Shown: piece by piece, positions 11,579-25,246 of the stretch | Position numbering within the stretch: the first letter of the stretch is position 1 | How the letters are laid out: each line of letters begins with the position of its first letter | Assembly (NCBI RefSeq): GCF_046630445.1 | Contig: NC_092342.1 | Coordinates: 176,348,501 to 176,412,500 of the forward strand | DNA length: 64,000 nucleotides | Direction of reading: 5' to 3' | DNA from: Rutidosis leptorrhynchoides | Lineage: Eukaryota; Streptophyta; Magnoliopsida; Asterales; Asteraceae | Position numbers and translations under genes: made by a program | Notes under the pieces: generated by a model | Databases searched by the model: none | What the model saw: only the letters and a program-made list of their open reading frames with translations | What the model was told of the DNA's origin: nothing

Positions 11579-13718
11579 TGTGACAACCCGAAAATTTCCA
11601 ACCAAATTTAAACTTTATCTTTATATTATTCTGACACGATAAGCAAAGTTTGTTAAGTTAAATCTCAAGAATTTTAAATTGTGTTCATACATTCATTATA
11701 ACCTCGACCAAATTCCGACGATTCATGAACCGTTATATAAATAGATATGTATATGTATATATATATTATAACTTGAGAATATTAATATAGTATTAAACGT
11801 ATAATACTTTACACGAACGTATTTGTTTCAATATGATTTTCAACGAAATTAAAAAAATATATATATATTAAATGATTGAATTATCAGAAACATTGAATTA
11901 TGATTACAAGTCTCTGTTGAGAGGTCCACTATGAATTGAGAAAATCTATTCCTCTTAACGATATTCAGAATAATTTGTAAAGCTATTTATAAATAAAAAC
12001 AAAAAAGTGTCATTTACGAAAGTTAGACAAAAGTTAGTGGAGAATTTGTTTCCATAATATTCTATTAATCTATTTTCAAACGTACAAAGACGTTTTCAGT
12101 TTAAAAAGAACTTTATTATTAAAACGTATATAACTTTTATAAATATCTAGAATCACTTTTGACAACTCATTACTTAACCAGTATAATAAATATAACGATA
12201 TTTATATTTTATTTTATTAAATATATATAACGATTTAAATTAATATTATATATATTTATACGCGTATTATACGTATATAGTTTTATACTTTTACTATACT
12301 TTTACTTTACTTTAACTTTAATAATTCATACTTTAATAATTCACTTTAGTAATTCATACTTTAATAATTCACTTTAATAATTCATACTTTAATAATTCAC
12401 TTTAATAATTCATACTTTAATAATTCACTTTAATAATTCATACTTTAATAATTCACTTTAATAATTCATACTTTAATAATTCACTTTAATAATTCATATT
12501 TTAATAATTCAATTTAATAATTCATACTTTAATAATTCAAAAATCTATTATAAATAGAATTCAATAGGTTTCATTATTTGATAGAAACTTAAAAATATTT
12601 TCTATAAACTCTCTCAATCGATTTACATATATATATTTACTTCGTATTATTTCAAGATATTATCAGTATACATAAAATATTACGACGGAGTGTTGTCCGA
12701 GTGATTTCGAAATTGTTTTTTTCCGAGCGGGATAGAGCTAAGGAAATTATGGGTTAAAGCTATGGAGGTTATGGGTATGGTTCGGGAGTATTGCTCGTGA
12801 GTCAAACTAGTGTTTATCATCTCTGTTGTGTCTACGTACTTTTCCTGCAATATTGAATCTCAATATTGATACGTTCGTGAATCCAAGGCCAACATTGCAC
12901 TTGTTCAATGACGTCATATGTATTTTTACTATAAAATACAGTATTGTGAGTTTCATTTGCTCGCTTTTATATATATTTTTGGGACTGAGAATACATGCGC
13001 TGTTTTTATAAATGTTTTACGAAATAGGCACAAGTACTAAAACTAATTCTACGTGGGTTTAAACCAGAAATATACCCTTAGCTTGGTAACATTAAACTAC
13101 TTGTCTATGTACAGTAGGCGCGAATCCTAAAGATAGATCTATTGGGCCTGACAAACCCCATCCTCACTATGGGATGCTTTAGTACTTCGAGGTTATTTTA
13201 AACACACCTGATCTGGTGTACTTCAGAGGGTAAAACATGAACGTTAAGGCTTGTTACCGGGTGCCTACAACTTATAGAATACTTTTATACACTTGCGAGT
13301 GTACATATATTTATAAACGGAAATCTTGTGGTCTATTAATATATTGAAATGATTGTTATGATAAACCTATGAACTCACCAACTTTTTGGTTGACACTTTA
13401 AAGCATGTTTATTCTCAGGTATTAAAGAAATCTTCCGCTGTGCATTAGCTCATTTTAAGGATATTACTTGGAGTCATTCATGGCATATTTTGAAAGACGT
13501 TGCATTCGAGTCATTGAGTTCATCAAGATTATTATTAAGCCAATTATAGTTGGATGTATTATGAAATGGTGTGTATGCCGTCAACTTTCGTTGTAAAGAA
13601 AGTTTGTCTTTTAAAAACGAATCCAATGTTTGTAAAATGTATCATATAGAGGTCAAATACCTCGCGATGTAATCAACTATTGTGAATCATTTATAATGTA
13701 TATGAACAGGTCCTTTAA
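11579..13718 (+). repeat. E2 5' LTR
   Basis: Starts TGTGACAACC and ends TCCTTTAA one base before the primer-site region. It has a 28-base dimeric minisatellite at 12310-12540, the U5 hairpin at 13378-13393 and the conserved AGATCTATTGGGCC block near 13135. A 61-aa ORF (12826-13011) recurs in all three LTRs at the same place. It has no domain, and I do not take it as a gene. Confidence 0.93.
12310..12540 (+). repeat. LTR minisatellite, 28-bp dimer
   Basis: Alternating units TACTTTAATAATTCA (15) and CTTTAATAATTCA (13) repeat about eight times. Length variants occur at 19500-19705 and, inverted, at 22085-22285. Confidence 0.93.
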
Positions 13719-13720
13719 GT

Positions 13721-13732
13721 TGGTATCAGAGC
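13721..13732 (+). other. E2 primer binding site
   Basis: TGGTATCAGAGC, identical to E1, E3 and E4. LTR end and primer site are separated by GT. Confidence 0.93.
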
Positions 13733-14150
13733 GGTGGTCTTAGCGAAACAGGTCTGCATTAGTGTGTCTAACTGATAAGTCGTTAGGATGCATTAGTGAG
13801 CCTGGACTTCGACCGTGTCTGCATGTCAAAAGTTTTGCTTATCATTTCTAGTCAGAAATCATCTGCTTATCATCCATAGGAAATTACCTGCTTATCATTA
13901 TTAGTCTAGACACGTCTTGCTACATTAATTGCATGAGTAGTGTATAGATAAAATTCATATCTTAGCGTATCTACTAAATCATATCTTATCGTATCTGTTA
14001 CTTTAAACTTTGCCTGACATATCCCGCAAATTCCTCCGTAATCTATGAAATCTTTTGATCTCTATATATAGATATCCTATGTAAATAGAATACCACCCGA
14101 TAGCCGAAAAATCATTTTATATAGAAAAATCCTTTATCCAATCGTACGAA

Positions 14151-15010
14151 ATGGAATTTGTCATCAGTTCAAGTCACTCGGATTCCGAAATGGAATCTCA
14201 CTCAAGCTCCAAAAGCAGTGTGACCGGAATGGATCAACCAATCAGTCATCACCTATTCTGGATGAATTGGGGATGGGTTCGTAGCCTCCTCAATTATTGG
14301 AAACAAGAAGAAGGCGATCCTTTCCATCCACCACATTGCCCTCTTGGCGAAGAACCTGAAGTACTTACCGGTGAACCTGTTCGAGACACCATTTTCTCTC
14401 TCATTTCCAGGGTATCTCGTCACGATTATATACTACATTAAATTCTAGATTTTATTTATCCGCTCGTTCCGACCGACAATCATCCTGGAATAATATAAGA
14501 AGTCAACGAACTTCGCGCTCGGGTAGTGGCTTTGGAGAATATGGTGCAGAGATTACAAACACCAGCAGCAGCACCAACAGCATAACCAGTACCACCATCA
14601 TCAACGCCAACAGTACCATTACCACCTCCAACCATAACCACCTTGTAAACCTCAACTTCACAATCTGTCCCACGAGCATCAACGTCATACGCACCATAGA
14701 TACCAAGGAGTACCAACAACAATAACTGACGAAGTATTAATTCATAACTTCATTGGAGAAACATTCCGCGGCGATTATATAATCTCTAAAGTCTTAGAGA
14801 TTATCTAATCTAGCCCTAACCATAAATCAGTTAAGCGAACCAAAATGATAGAAGGAAGAGTAGAAACCCTGATAAAAATGGTGTGTGATTAACAAGTTAA
14901 ACTTGTTTTACCAACAGCATCAACAGTACCGTCAACGTCACCAGCATCGTCAGTACAGTCAACATCAGAATCAACAACACTTATAACATCACAAACTCCG
15001 TCAGTTCAAG
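14151..15010 (+). pseudogene. E2 gag-position protein, broken
   Basis: A 96-codon ORF at 14151-14441 carries the Ser-rich N-terminus and NWGWVRSLL...QEEGDPFHPP...LTGEPVRDTIFSLISRV. After TAA, another frame continues with TDNHPG, then a stop, then EVNELRARVVALENMVQ (14490-14576), a coiled coil that ends in Ala/Pro. From about 14735 the C-terminal module (VLIHNFIGE, GDYIISKVLEII) appears, again interrupted. The ancestral protein was probably near 290 residues. Homologous to 3849-4424, 33404-33892 and 61636-62485. Confidence 0.7.
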
Positions 15011-17287
<2,277 letters not shown>

Positions 17288-17536
17288 TTACAATTTTCTT
17301 CCTAGAACATTAACAATGTTCATTCCAAAATTCATATCTGCAAATTCTGGACCATTACAAGCGGTGCTTAATCGCAAGAAGAAGAAACGAAAGGACAAAA
17401 CTCCGAAATAGAAATTGGGGTATAAATTGCAGCAAATAAAAGAGAGCATTAACTGTGGATGACAATGATTATAGAAGATAGAAACAGAGACTTTGAAATA
17501 TAAGGGAAGATATAAAGCCCAACGACAAACCAAAAG
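17288..17536 (-). other. in-frame open stretch after the antisense ORF (copy C)
   Basis: Open for 82 codons in the same frame as the 57-codon ORF, beginning just after its TAA, with no ATG at its front. Same length as the stretch in E1. No third-position excess against copy B, so it is probably not under protein-level selection. Confidence 0.3.
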
Positions 17537-17710
17537 TTATAAACCATATATATCGATGCATATAGCAATATAAAGACACGGGATAACTAGAAAGACTATA
17601 AACCCAAGAGTATAGTAGAAGTAAATAGATTCTTTCGGCGGTAGATGAAAAAGAAGAATGACCGATATGAAAGTTAGAAGTATATCGAGAATCAGAACTG
17701 GATGGAGCAT
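17537..17710 (-). CDS. antisense two-helix membrane peptide, 57 aa (copy C)
   Basis: ATG at 17710-17708, TAA at 17539-17537, antisense to the E2 + element. It is the most divergent copy: it starts MLHPVLIL, its turn reads HLPPKES, and PCLYIAI is kept in the second hydrophobic segment. Despite 41-47 nucleotide differences from the other copies there are no indels, and only 5 differences fall on second codon positions in either comparison. The strand opposite has stops in all frames. Function unknown; a membrane hairpin is predicted. Confidence 0.7.
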   Translation of the reverse strand: MLHPVLILDILLTFISVILLFHLPPKESIYFYYTLGFIVFLVIPCLYIAICIDIYGL

Positions 17711-17769
17711 ATTGATGAATACTTTAAAATATGAGTTGAGGGGGAAAGAATAGAAGGTGATGAAACATG

Positions 17770-18400
17770 ACTAGGAACTTAGAAATCAACAGATTTAACT
17801 CACACAATGACGGAATAAGTGAATCAAAACCTCTAGTGAATAGGTTAAGCTTTTTGGGATTAATTTAGACATACCACAACTAAATCAAGTGTGATTAGAT
17901 CAGCACCTAGAGCTATTATTCACCACCTGGGTGATTTGGGTTGAGAGAGAATCAGAGGAGCTCACCAGATCTGAGTGTGCGTAACAAATGATAGGCTTAA
18001 CCTAAAATGAAGAACATAAGACTTTATATACCCTTGCTGTTGACTCACTCGTACGATTCATCCATCACACATACGAGTTGGCTTCATCAGCCGTACGGGT
18101 GATCACTCACTCGTGTCTTCTCATTTAGGTTGTAATTGTGATTTTGCTCAGCATCAACTGTGCGTATGAGCCTGTCAGCCGTACGAATGAGGCTTCACTC
18201 GGACGTCTGACTAAGTTTAACATAGTCAAACATCCAAATCTCGTTCCTGCAGTTCCTATAACCACATACAAACACGGATAGGATAATAACGAACGATCAT
18301 GGTGGCCTGTAAACTGTTGTACCTGCAATGGACGTGGGTAGATGTCTAGGGACTTGCATAAAATGCATCAACAGAAGGTGTGAGTTGTAAGAAAACGAAT
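17770..18400. other. about 620 bp extra sequence relative to E1 and E3
   Basis: The distance from the antisense ORF to the 3' LTR is about 1,050 bases here against about 430 in E1 and E3, so roughly 620 bases were gained. The extra part has a TATA-like TTTATATACCC near 18022 and repeated CGTACG or TACGAG motifs at 18050, 18075, 18092 and 18179. I could not define terminal repeats or an origin. Confidence 0.5.
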
Positions 18401-18726
18401 GAGGTGAATTTATAAGGAAATCTCTGACAAAACAATTAAAATGGACGATCGCATTTAAAGCGGATCCTAATTCCTTTGTTACAGGAGAATCAAATCTTAT
18501 TACAAAGATTTTCTTCAAATCCCTTGAAATCTGGAAATCAACCATATCTACGTCAAATGATAAGATGAATCTACACTTACTCATTTCACTCTTCTATGTT
18601 AGCTTCATTCGTACTCTTCATATAAATGGATTGGTTATCCAAATTATTTGCTGATGATAAAACTCTAATTTTCAGCCTGTATGCATCATGAAAACATACT
18701 TATTATCATTCACGACCTTTCCACTC

Positions 18727-18762
18727 AAATTTCGAGACGAAATTTCTTTAACGGGTAGGTAC
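18727..18762 (+). other. E2 3' LTR-adjacent tract with palindrome
   Basis: AAATTTCGAGACGAAATTT (18727-18745) is followed by CTTTAACGGGTAGGTAC, which abuts the LTR at 18763. This is the expected place for plus-strand priming. Confidence 0.8.
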
Positions 18763-20889
18763 TGTGACAACCCGGAAATTTTCAACCAAATTTAAACTTT
18801 ATCTTTATATTATTCTGACACGATAAGCAAAGTTTGTTAAGTTAAATCTCAAGAATTTTAAATTGTGTTCATACATTCATTATAACCTCGACCAAATTCC
18901 GACGATTCACGAACCGTTATATAAATAGATATGTATATGTATATATATATTATAACTTGAGAATATTAATAAAGTATTAAACGTATAATACTTTACACGA
19001 ACGTATTTGTTTCAATATGATTTTCGACGAAATTAAAAAAATATATATATTAAATGATTGAATTATCAGAAACATTGAATTATGATTACAAGTCTCTGTT
19101 GAGAGGTCCACTATGAATTGAGAAAATCTATTCCTCTTAACGATATTTAGAATAATTTGTAAAGCTATTTATAAATAAAAACAAAAAAGTGTCATTTACG
19201 AAAGTTAGACAAAAGTTAGTGGAGAATTGGTTTCCGTAATATTCTATTAATCTATTTTCAAACGTACAAAGACATTTTCAGTTTAAAAAGAACTTTATTA
19301 TTAAAACGTATATAACTTTTATAAATATCTAGAATCACTTTTGACAACTCATTACTTAACCAGTATAATAAATATAACGATATTTATATTTTATTTTATT
19401 AAATATATATAACGATTTAAATTAATATTATATATATTTATACGCGTATTATACGTATATAGTTTTATACTTTTACTATACTTTAACTTTACTTTTACTT
19501 TACTTTAACTTTAATAATTCATACTTTAATAATTCACTTTAATAATTCATACTTTAATAATTCACTTTAATAATTCATACTTTAATAATTCACTTTAATA
19601 ATTCATACTTTAATAATTCACTTTAATAATTCATACTTTAATAATTCACTTTAATAATTCAAACTTTAATAATTCACTTTAATAATTCATACTTTAATAA
19701 TTCAAAAATCTATTATAAATAGAATTCAATAGGTTTCATTATTTGATAGAAACTTGAAAATATTTTCTCTAAACTCTCTCAATCGATTTACATATATATA
19801 TTTACTTCGTATTATTTCAAGATATTATCAGTATACATAAAATATTACGACGGAGTGCTGTCCGAGTGATTTCGAAATTGTTTTTTTTCGAGCGGGATAG
19901 GGCTAAGGAAATTATGGGTTAAAGCTATGGAGGTTATGGGTATGGTTCGGGAGTATTGCTCGTGAGCCAAACTAGTGTTTATCATCTCTGTTGTGTCTAC
20001 GTACTTTTCCTGCAATACTGAATCTCAATATTGATACGTTCGTGAATCCAAGGCCAACATTGCACTTGTTCAATGACGTCATATGTATTTTTACTATAAA
20101 ATACAGTATTGTGAGTTTCATTTGCTCCCTTTTATATATATTTTTGGGACTGAGAATACATGCGCTGTTTTTATAAATGTTTTACGAAATAGGCACAAGT
20201 ACTAAAACTAATTCTACGTGGGTTTAAACCAGAAATATACCCTTAGCTTGGTAACATTAAACTACTTGTCTATGTACGGTAGGCGCGAATCCTAAAGATA
20301 GATCTATTGGGCCTGACAAACCCCATCCTCACTATGGGATGCTTTAGTACTTCGAGGTTATTTTAAACACACCTGATCTGGTGTACTTCAGAGGGTAAAA
20401 CATGAACGTTAAGGCTTGTTACCGGGTGCCTACAACTTATAGAATACTTTTATACACTTGCGAGTGTACATATATTTATAAACAGAAATCTTGTGGTCTA
20501 TTAATATATTGAAATTGAAATGATTGTTATGATAAACCTATGAACTCACCAACCTTTTGGTTGACACTTTAAAGCATGTTTATTCTCAGGTATTAAAGAA
20601 ATCTTCCGCTGTGCATTAGCTCATTTTAAGGATATTACTTGGAGTCATTCATGGCATATTTTGAAAGACGTTGCATTCGAGTCATTGAGTTCATCAAGAT
20701 TATTATTAAGCCAATTATAGTTGGATGTATTATGAAATGGTGTGCATGCCGTCAACTTTCATTGTAAAGAAAGTTTGTCTTTTAACAACGAATGCAATGT
20801 TTGTAAAATGTATCATATAGAGGTCAAATACCTCGCGATGTAATCAACTATTGTGAATCGTTTATAATGTATATGAACGGGTCCTTTAA
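18763..20889 (+). repeat. E2 3' LTR (+)
   Basis: Starts TGTGACAACC and ends TCCTTTAA. Near-identical to 11579-13718, with a few substitutions and length changes in TA and minisatellite tracts. Confidence 0.94.
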
Positions 20890-20897
20890 GTACCAAC
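20890..20897 (-). other. head-to-head LTR junction with primer-site-region remnant
   Basis: The 8 bases GTACCAAC separate two opposed LTR ends. On the minus strand they read GTTGGTAC. The sequence that normally follows the 5' LTR is GTTGGTATCAGAGC, so the first seven bases match the flank expected downstream of the inverted LTR. Confidence 0.85.
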
Positions 20898-22835
20898 TTA
20901 AAGGACCCGTTCATATACATTATAAACGATTCACAATAGTTGATTACATTGCGAGGTATTTGACCTCTATATGATACATTTTACAAACATTGCATTCATT
21001 TTTAAAAGACAAACTTTCTTTACAACGAAAGTTGACGACATGCACACCATTTCATAATACATCCAACTATAATTGGCTTAATAATAATCTTGATGAACTC
21101 AATGACTCGAATGCAACGTCTTTCAAAATATGCCATGAATGACTCCAAGTAATATCCTTAAAATGAGCTAATGCACAGCGGAAGATTTCTTTAATACCTG
21201 AGAATAAACATGCTTTAAAGTGTCAACCAAAAGGTTGGTGAGTTCATAGGTTTATCATAACAATCATTTCAATATATTAATAGACCACAAGATTTCCGTT
21301 TATAAATATATGTACACTCGCAAGTGTATAAAAGTATTCTATAAGTTGTAGGCACCCGGTAACAAGCCTTAACGTTCATGTTTTACCCTCTGAAGTACAC
21401 CAGATCAGGTGTGTTTAAAATAACCTCGAAGTACTAAAGCATCCCATAGTGAGGATGGGGTTTGTCAGGCCCAATAGATCTATCTTTAGAATTCGCTCCT
21501 ACCGTACATAGACAAGTAGTTTAATGTTACCAAGCTAAGGGTATATTTCTGGTTTAAACCCACGTAGAATTAGTTTTAGTACTTGTGCCTATTTCGTAAA
21601 ACATTTATAAAAACAGCGCATGTATTCTCAGTCCCAAAAATATATATAAAAGGGAGCAAATGAAACTCACAATACTGTATTTTATAGTAAAAATACATAT
21701 GACGTCATTGAACAAATGCAATGTTGGCCTTGGATTCACGAACGTATCAATATTGAGATTCAATATTGCAGGAAAAGTACGTAGACACAACAGAGATGAT
21801 AAACACTAGTTTGACTCACGAGCAATACTCCCGAACCATACCCATAACCTCCATAGCTTTAACCCATCATTTCCTTAGCTCTATCCCGCTCGGAAAAAAA
21901 CAATTTTGAAATCACTCGGACAGCACTCTGTCGTAATATTTTATGTATACTGATAATATCTTGAAATAATACGAAGTAAATATATATATATATATATATG
22001 TAAATCTATTGAGAGAGTTTAGAGAAAATATTTTCAAGTTTCTATCAAATAATGAAACCTATTGAATTCTATTTATAATAGATTTTTGAATTATTAAAGT
22101 ATGAATTATTAAATTAAATTATTAAAGTATGAATTATTAAAGTGAATTATTAAAGTATGAATTATTAAAGTGAATTATTAATGTATGAATTATTAAAGTG
22201 AATTATTAAAGTATGAATTATAAAAGTGAATTATTAAAGTATGAATTATTAAAATGAATTATTAAAGTATGAATTATTAAAGTTAAAGTAAAGTAAAAGT
22301 AAAGTTAAAGTATAGTAAAAGTATAAAACTATATACGTATAATACGCGTATAAATATATATAATATTAATTTAAATCGTTATATATATTTAATAAAATAA
22401 AATATAAATATCGTTATATTTATTATACTGGTTAAGTAATGAGTTGTCAAAAGTGATTCTAGATATTTATAAAAGTTATATATGTTTTAATAATAAAGTT
22501 CTTTTTAAACTAAAAACGTCTTTGTACGTTTGAAAATAGATTAATAGAATATTATGGAAACCAATTCTCCACTAACTTTTATCTAACTTTCGTAAATGAC
22601 ACTTTTTTGTTTTTATTTATAAATAGCTTTACAAATTATTCTGAAAATCGTTAAGAGGAATAGATTTTCTCAATTCATAGTGGACCTCTCAACAGAGACT
22701 TGTAATCATAATTCAATGTTTCTGATAATTCAATCATTTAATATATATATTTTTTTAATTTCGTCGAAAATCATATTGAAACAAATACGTTCGTGTAAAG
22801 TATTATACGTTTAATACTTTATTAATATTCTCAAG

Positions 22836-22893
<58 letters not shown>

Positions 22894-23064
22894 CATATCT
22901 ATTTATATAACGGTTCGTGAATCGTCGGAATTTGGTCGAGGTTATAATGAATGTATGAACACAATTTAAAATTCTTGAGATTTAACTTAACAAACTTTGC
23001 TTATCGTGTCAGAATAATATAAAGATAAAGTTTAAATTTGGTTGAAAATTTCCGGGTTGTCACA
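20898..23064 (-). repeat. inverted third LTR of the compound unit
   Basis: Reverse complement of the E2 LTRs along its full length (about 2.17 kb), from TTAAAGGA to GTCACA. It differs by point changes and by a longer TA run at 22839-22886, so it is not a copy error of the assembly. No internal region follows it. Confidence 0.93.
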
Positions 23065-23069
23065 TAAAA
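23065..23069 (+). repeat. TSD TAAAA, right copy, compound unit
   Basis: Matches 11574-11578; the integrase sequence resumes straight after it. Confidence 0.93.
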
Positions 23070-23695
23070 TCTTAACCGCTTATCATCCACAAACAAGTGG
23101 ACAAGTTGAAAATACCAACTGAGCTTTAAAATGTATTCTAGAGAAAACCGTAGGATCAAATCCGAAGGAATGGTCCATGAAATTGGAGGATGCACTCTGG
23201 GCTTTTAGAACAGCCTACAAAACTCCAATTGGAACCACACCTTTTAGACTCGTTTACGAAAAAGCATGTCATCTTCCAGTAGAAATTGAGCACAAAGCAT
23301 TTTGGGCTTTGAAGACATGTAATCTTGATATACATGAAGCCGGATGTTTAAGATTAAGTCAACTAAACGAATTAGAAGAATTAAGACATGAAGCATATGA
23401 AAATTCTTTAATGAAGAAATGACATGATAAAAGAATCAGAAGTTCAAAAGAATTTAAGGAAGGAGACCGAGTTCTTCTTTTCAATTCACGATTCAAGCTA
23501 TTTCCTGGAAAATTGAAATCAAGATGGTCTGGACAATTCATAGTCAAAAGAGTTTTTCCATATGGAACAATAGAGTTAATAAATTCAAATGGGGTTGAAT
23601 TTAAAGTAAATGGTCACAGAGTAAAACATTACATACATGATCCGATGGAAGTTGACAATGAAGTTAATCACAATTTCGACACCACAACTAACTAA
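23070..23695 (+). pseudogene. Athila integrase, C-terminal half
   Basis: Continues the frame broken at 11578: AYHPQTSGQVENTN holds the Glu of the D,D,E triad. [18 protein letters not shown] then marks the end of the core. TGA at 23120 probably replaces Arg, and TGA at 23420 replaces Trp in the usual KKWHD. The C-terminal domain follows ([32 protein letters not shown]) and ends at 23695. All these stops fit CGA-to-TGA or TGG-to-TGA changes. Confidence 0.92.
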
Positions 23696-23865
23696 GTATG
23701 GGGATAATCAATTCTTTTAAGGATAATATAATGCTGTCTAGAGTTAGATTTTCTGTTTTCGTGTACTTCTCAAAAATGAAATCCGAATGGTCTTTCCCTA
23801 GCAGACCCTAAAGAACTAGTCTTCTCCCTCCATTCTGAATTTTTATTTCTTTTAGTTTTTACGAG

Positions 23866-24210
23866 ATGAAGAATTCCTTTGATTTGAACCATGGTCTACT
23901 ACTATACGCTATGATTACTAAACGTAATAATAACATCTTTCCGAGTGAACTGGTATCATTCATAAGAGGCAAAATGGACGAAGTGAGGAAAGAACTCAGG
24001 AAGAATCATAATAAGATACATTTTGGTAAAGGAAAATCAAAATCCGCCATAAAAAGAAGAGCACGACACCTTGAAAGATGTCATAAATGCGGAAAATGGT
24101 CACACGAAGGTAAATGTTCGAACAATCAAACATATTCAAATACCGAATTTGTTACTCTATGCAGAGAAGGACCGTTCATATGTTTAGAAGAAAAGTTATT
24201 GAAGAATTGA
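23866..24210 (+). CDS. small basic zinc-knuckle-like ORF between pol and env-position ORF
   Basis: 114 codons, starting MKNSFDLN at 23866. Residues 50-72 are highly basic (GKGKSKSAIKRRARH), followed by CHKCGKWSHEGKC, a C-X2-C-X4-H-X3-C arrangement one residue shorter than the usual retroviral CX2CX4HX4C. It lies 170 bases after integrase and is not part of pol. It could be an accessory nucleic-acid-binding protein of this Athila, or a displaced gag fragment. I do not recognise it as a named family. It has no internal stop although the surrounding element is decayed. Confidence 0.5.
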   Translation: MKNSFDLNHGLLLYAMITKRNNNIFPSELVSFIRGKMDEVRKELRKNHNKIHFGKGKSKSAIKRRARHLERCHKCGKWSHEGKCSNNQTYSNTEFVTLCREGPFICLEEKLLKN

Positions 24211-25197
24211 GGTTACGCTTACGTAGCTATGGAAAACCAAATCACTAGACTCTCCTATGAGGTGACTAAAGCAGGTCTCTGAGAATTCTATCTCATAGGT
24301 AAGTATGTACAGTTTTTATTTGTTTTTATTTATTGCTTTTAACCTTTTGATAATAAACGCTGAATCGTTCACTATAAAGTATTAAATTGATATTCAATAA
24401 AATTAGGTATGCGAAACCGAAATTATTGATATCATACAAAAATTTATTACATCACTGTGAAATTTACCGTTTATTCATAAGGTATAAATATCTTTAATCA
24501 ATCAATCCAAACTATTTCAAAAATTCGTCAGGAGTAAAACTAGGCAAAATAGCCGAAATTACTTTACCCAAAAGAGGGGCGTATATTTTTGATAATATTT
24601 GATTGATTAAAGTGGAATAAAAGACCAAAAAAGATTTTTAATTTTTATTTTTACCTTGTTTTTAAAATTAATATATAGATATTAAATTATTATTGTAAAT
24701 TTTTAAAATCAATATATTTAAGTTTTTAAATATTTTAAAAAAATTAATATTTTCAATATAAGTTTGTAAAATTAATGTATAAAATATTAATGATATTTAT
24801 ATGAATTTTTAGTTTTATGCATTTTAAATTTAAGTTTGGTGTGAATTTAAATTCAAAAATGTACTTTATTTCATTAAGTTAAAAATGTGATTTCTAAAAA
24901 TTCGTCGTAAGTTGAACACTAGGTCGTTGAACCGAAATTGCTTAACCTAAGGGAGGGACGAGAAATTTTGTTATCATTATTTTTAATCTTATTGAATTAA
25001 AGTATGCCAAAAACATTAAAAAAAACCCAAAAATCTTTGCTTTTAAAACAATCGCTTTAAAATGACAAATTTTAAATTTTGTCGAGGGACAGACTCGGTA
25101 AACGTACCGAAACGACCTCTTCCTTAATAAAAAGGGAAACAAAATTTTAAGTAACTCACTTATCTGTTTTAAGAAGTTAAAAAAAAAAACCCTGGAG

Positions 25198-25246
25198 CCC
25201 ATGCGATCGCATGGGAATTGCACAGGGTAGCCATGCGATCACATGG
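25198..25246. other. paired CATGCGATCGCATG palindromes
   Basis: CCCATGCGATCGCATGGG (25198-25215, perfect) and CCATGCGATCACATGG (25231-25246, one mismatch). Confidence 0.8.

Noticed and set aside
12300..12545. CRISPR-like array
   Set aside because: The repeats are contiguous 13/15-base units without unique spacers, in a plant LTR.
12826..13011. 61-aa ORF repeated three times (12826, 19991, 21605 on minus) as a conserved gene
   Set aside because: The copies are identical because they lie in near-identical LTRs of one insertion. There is no divergence from which to infer constraint.
17300..17420. A sense-strand 31-codon micro-ORF (Lys-rich, kept in E2 and E3) opposite the antisense extension
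   Set aside because: Too short, E1 lacks the ATG, and the shared run of lysines mirrors the phenylalanine run on the other strand.
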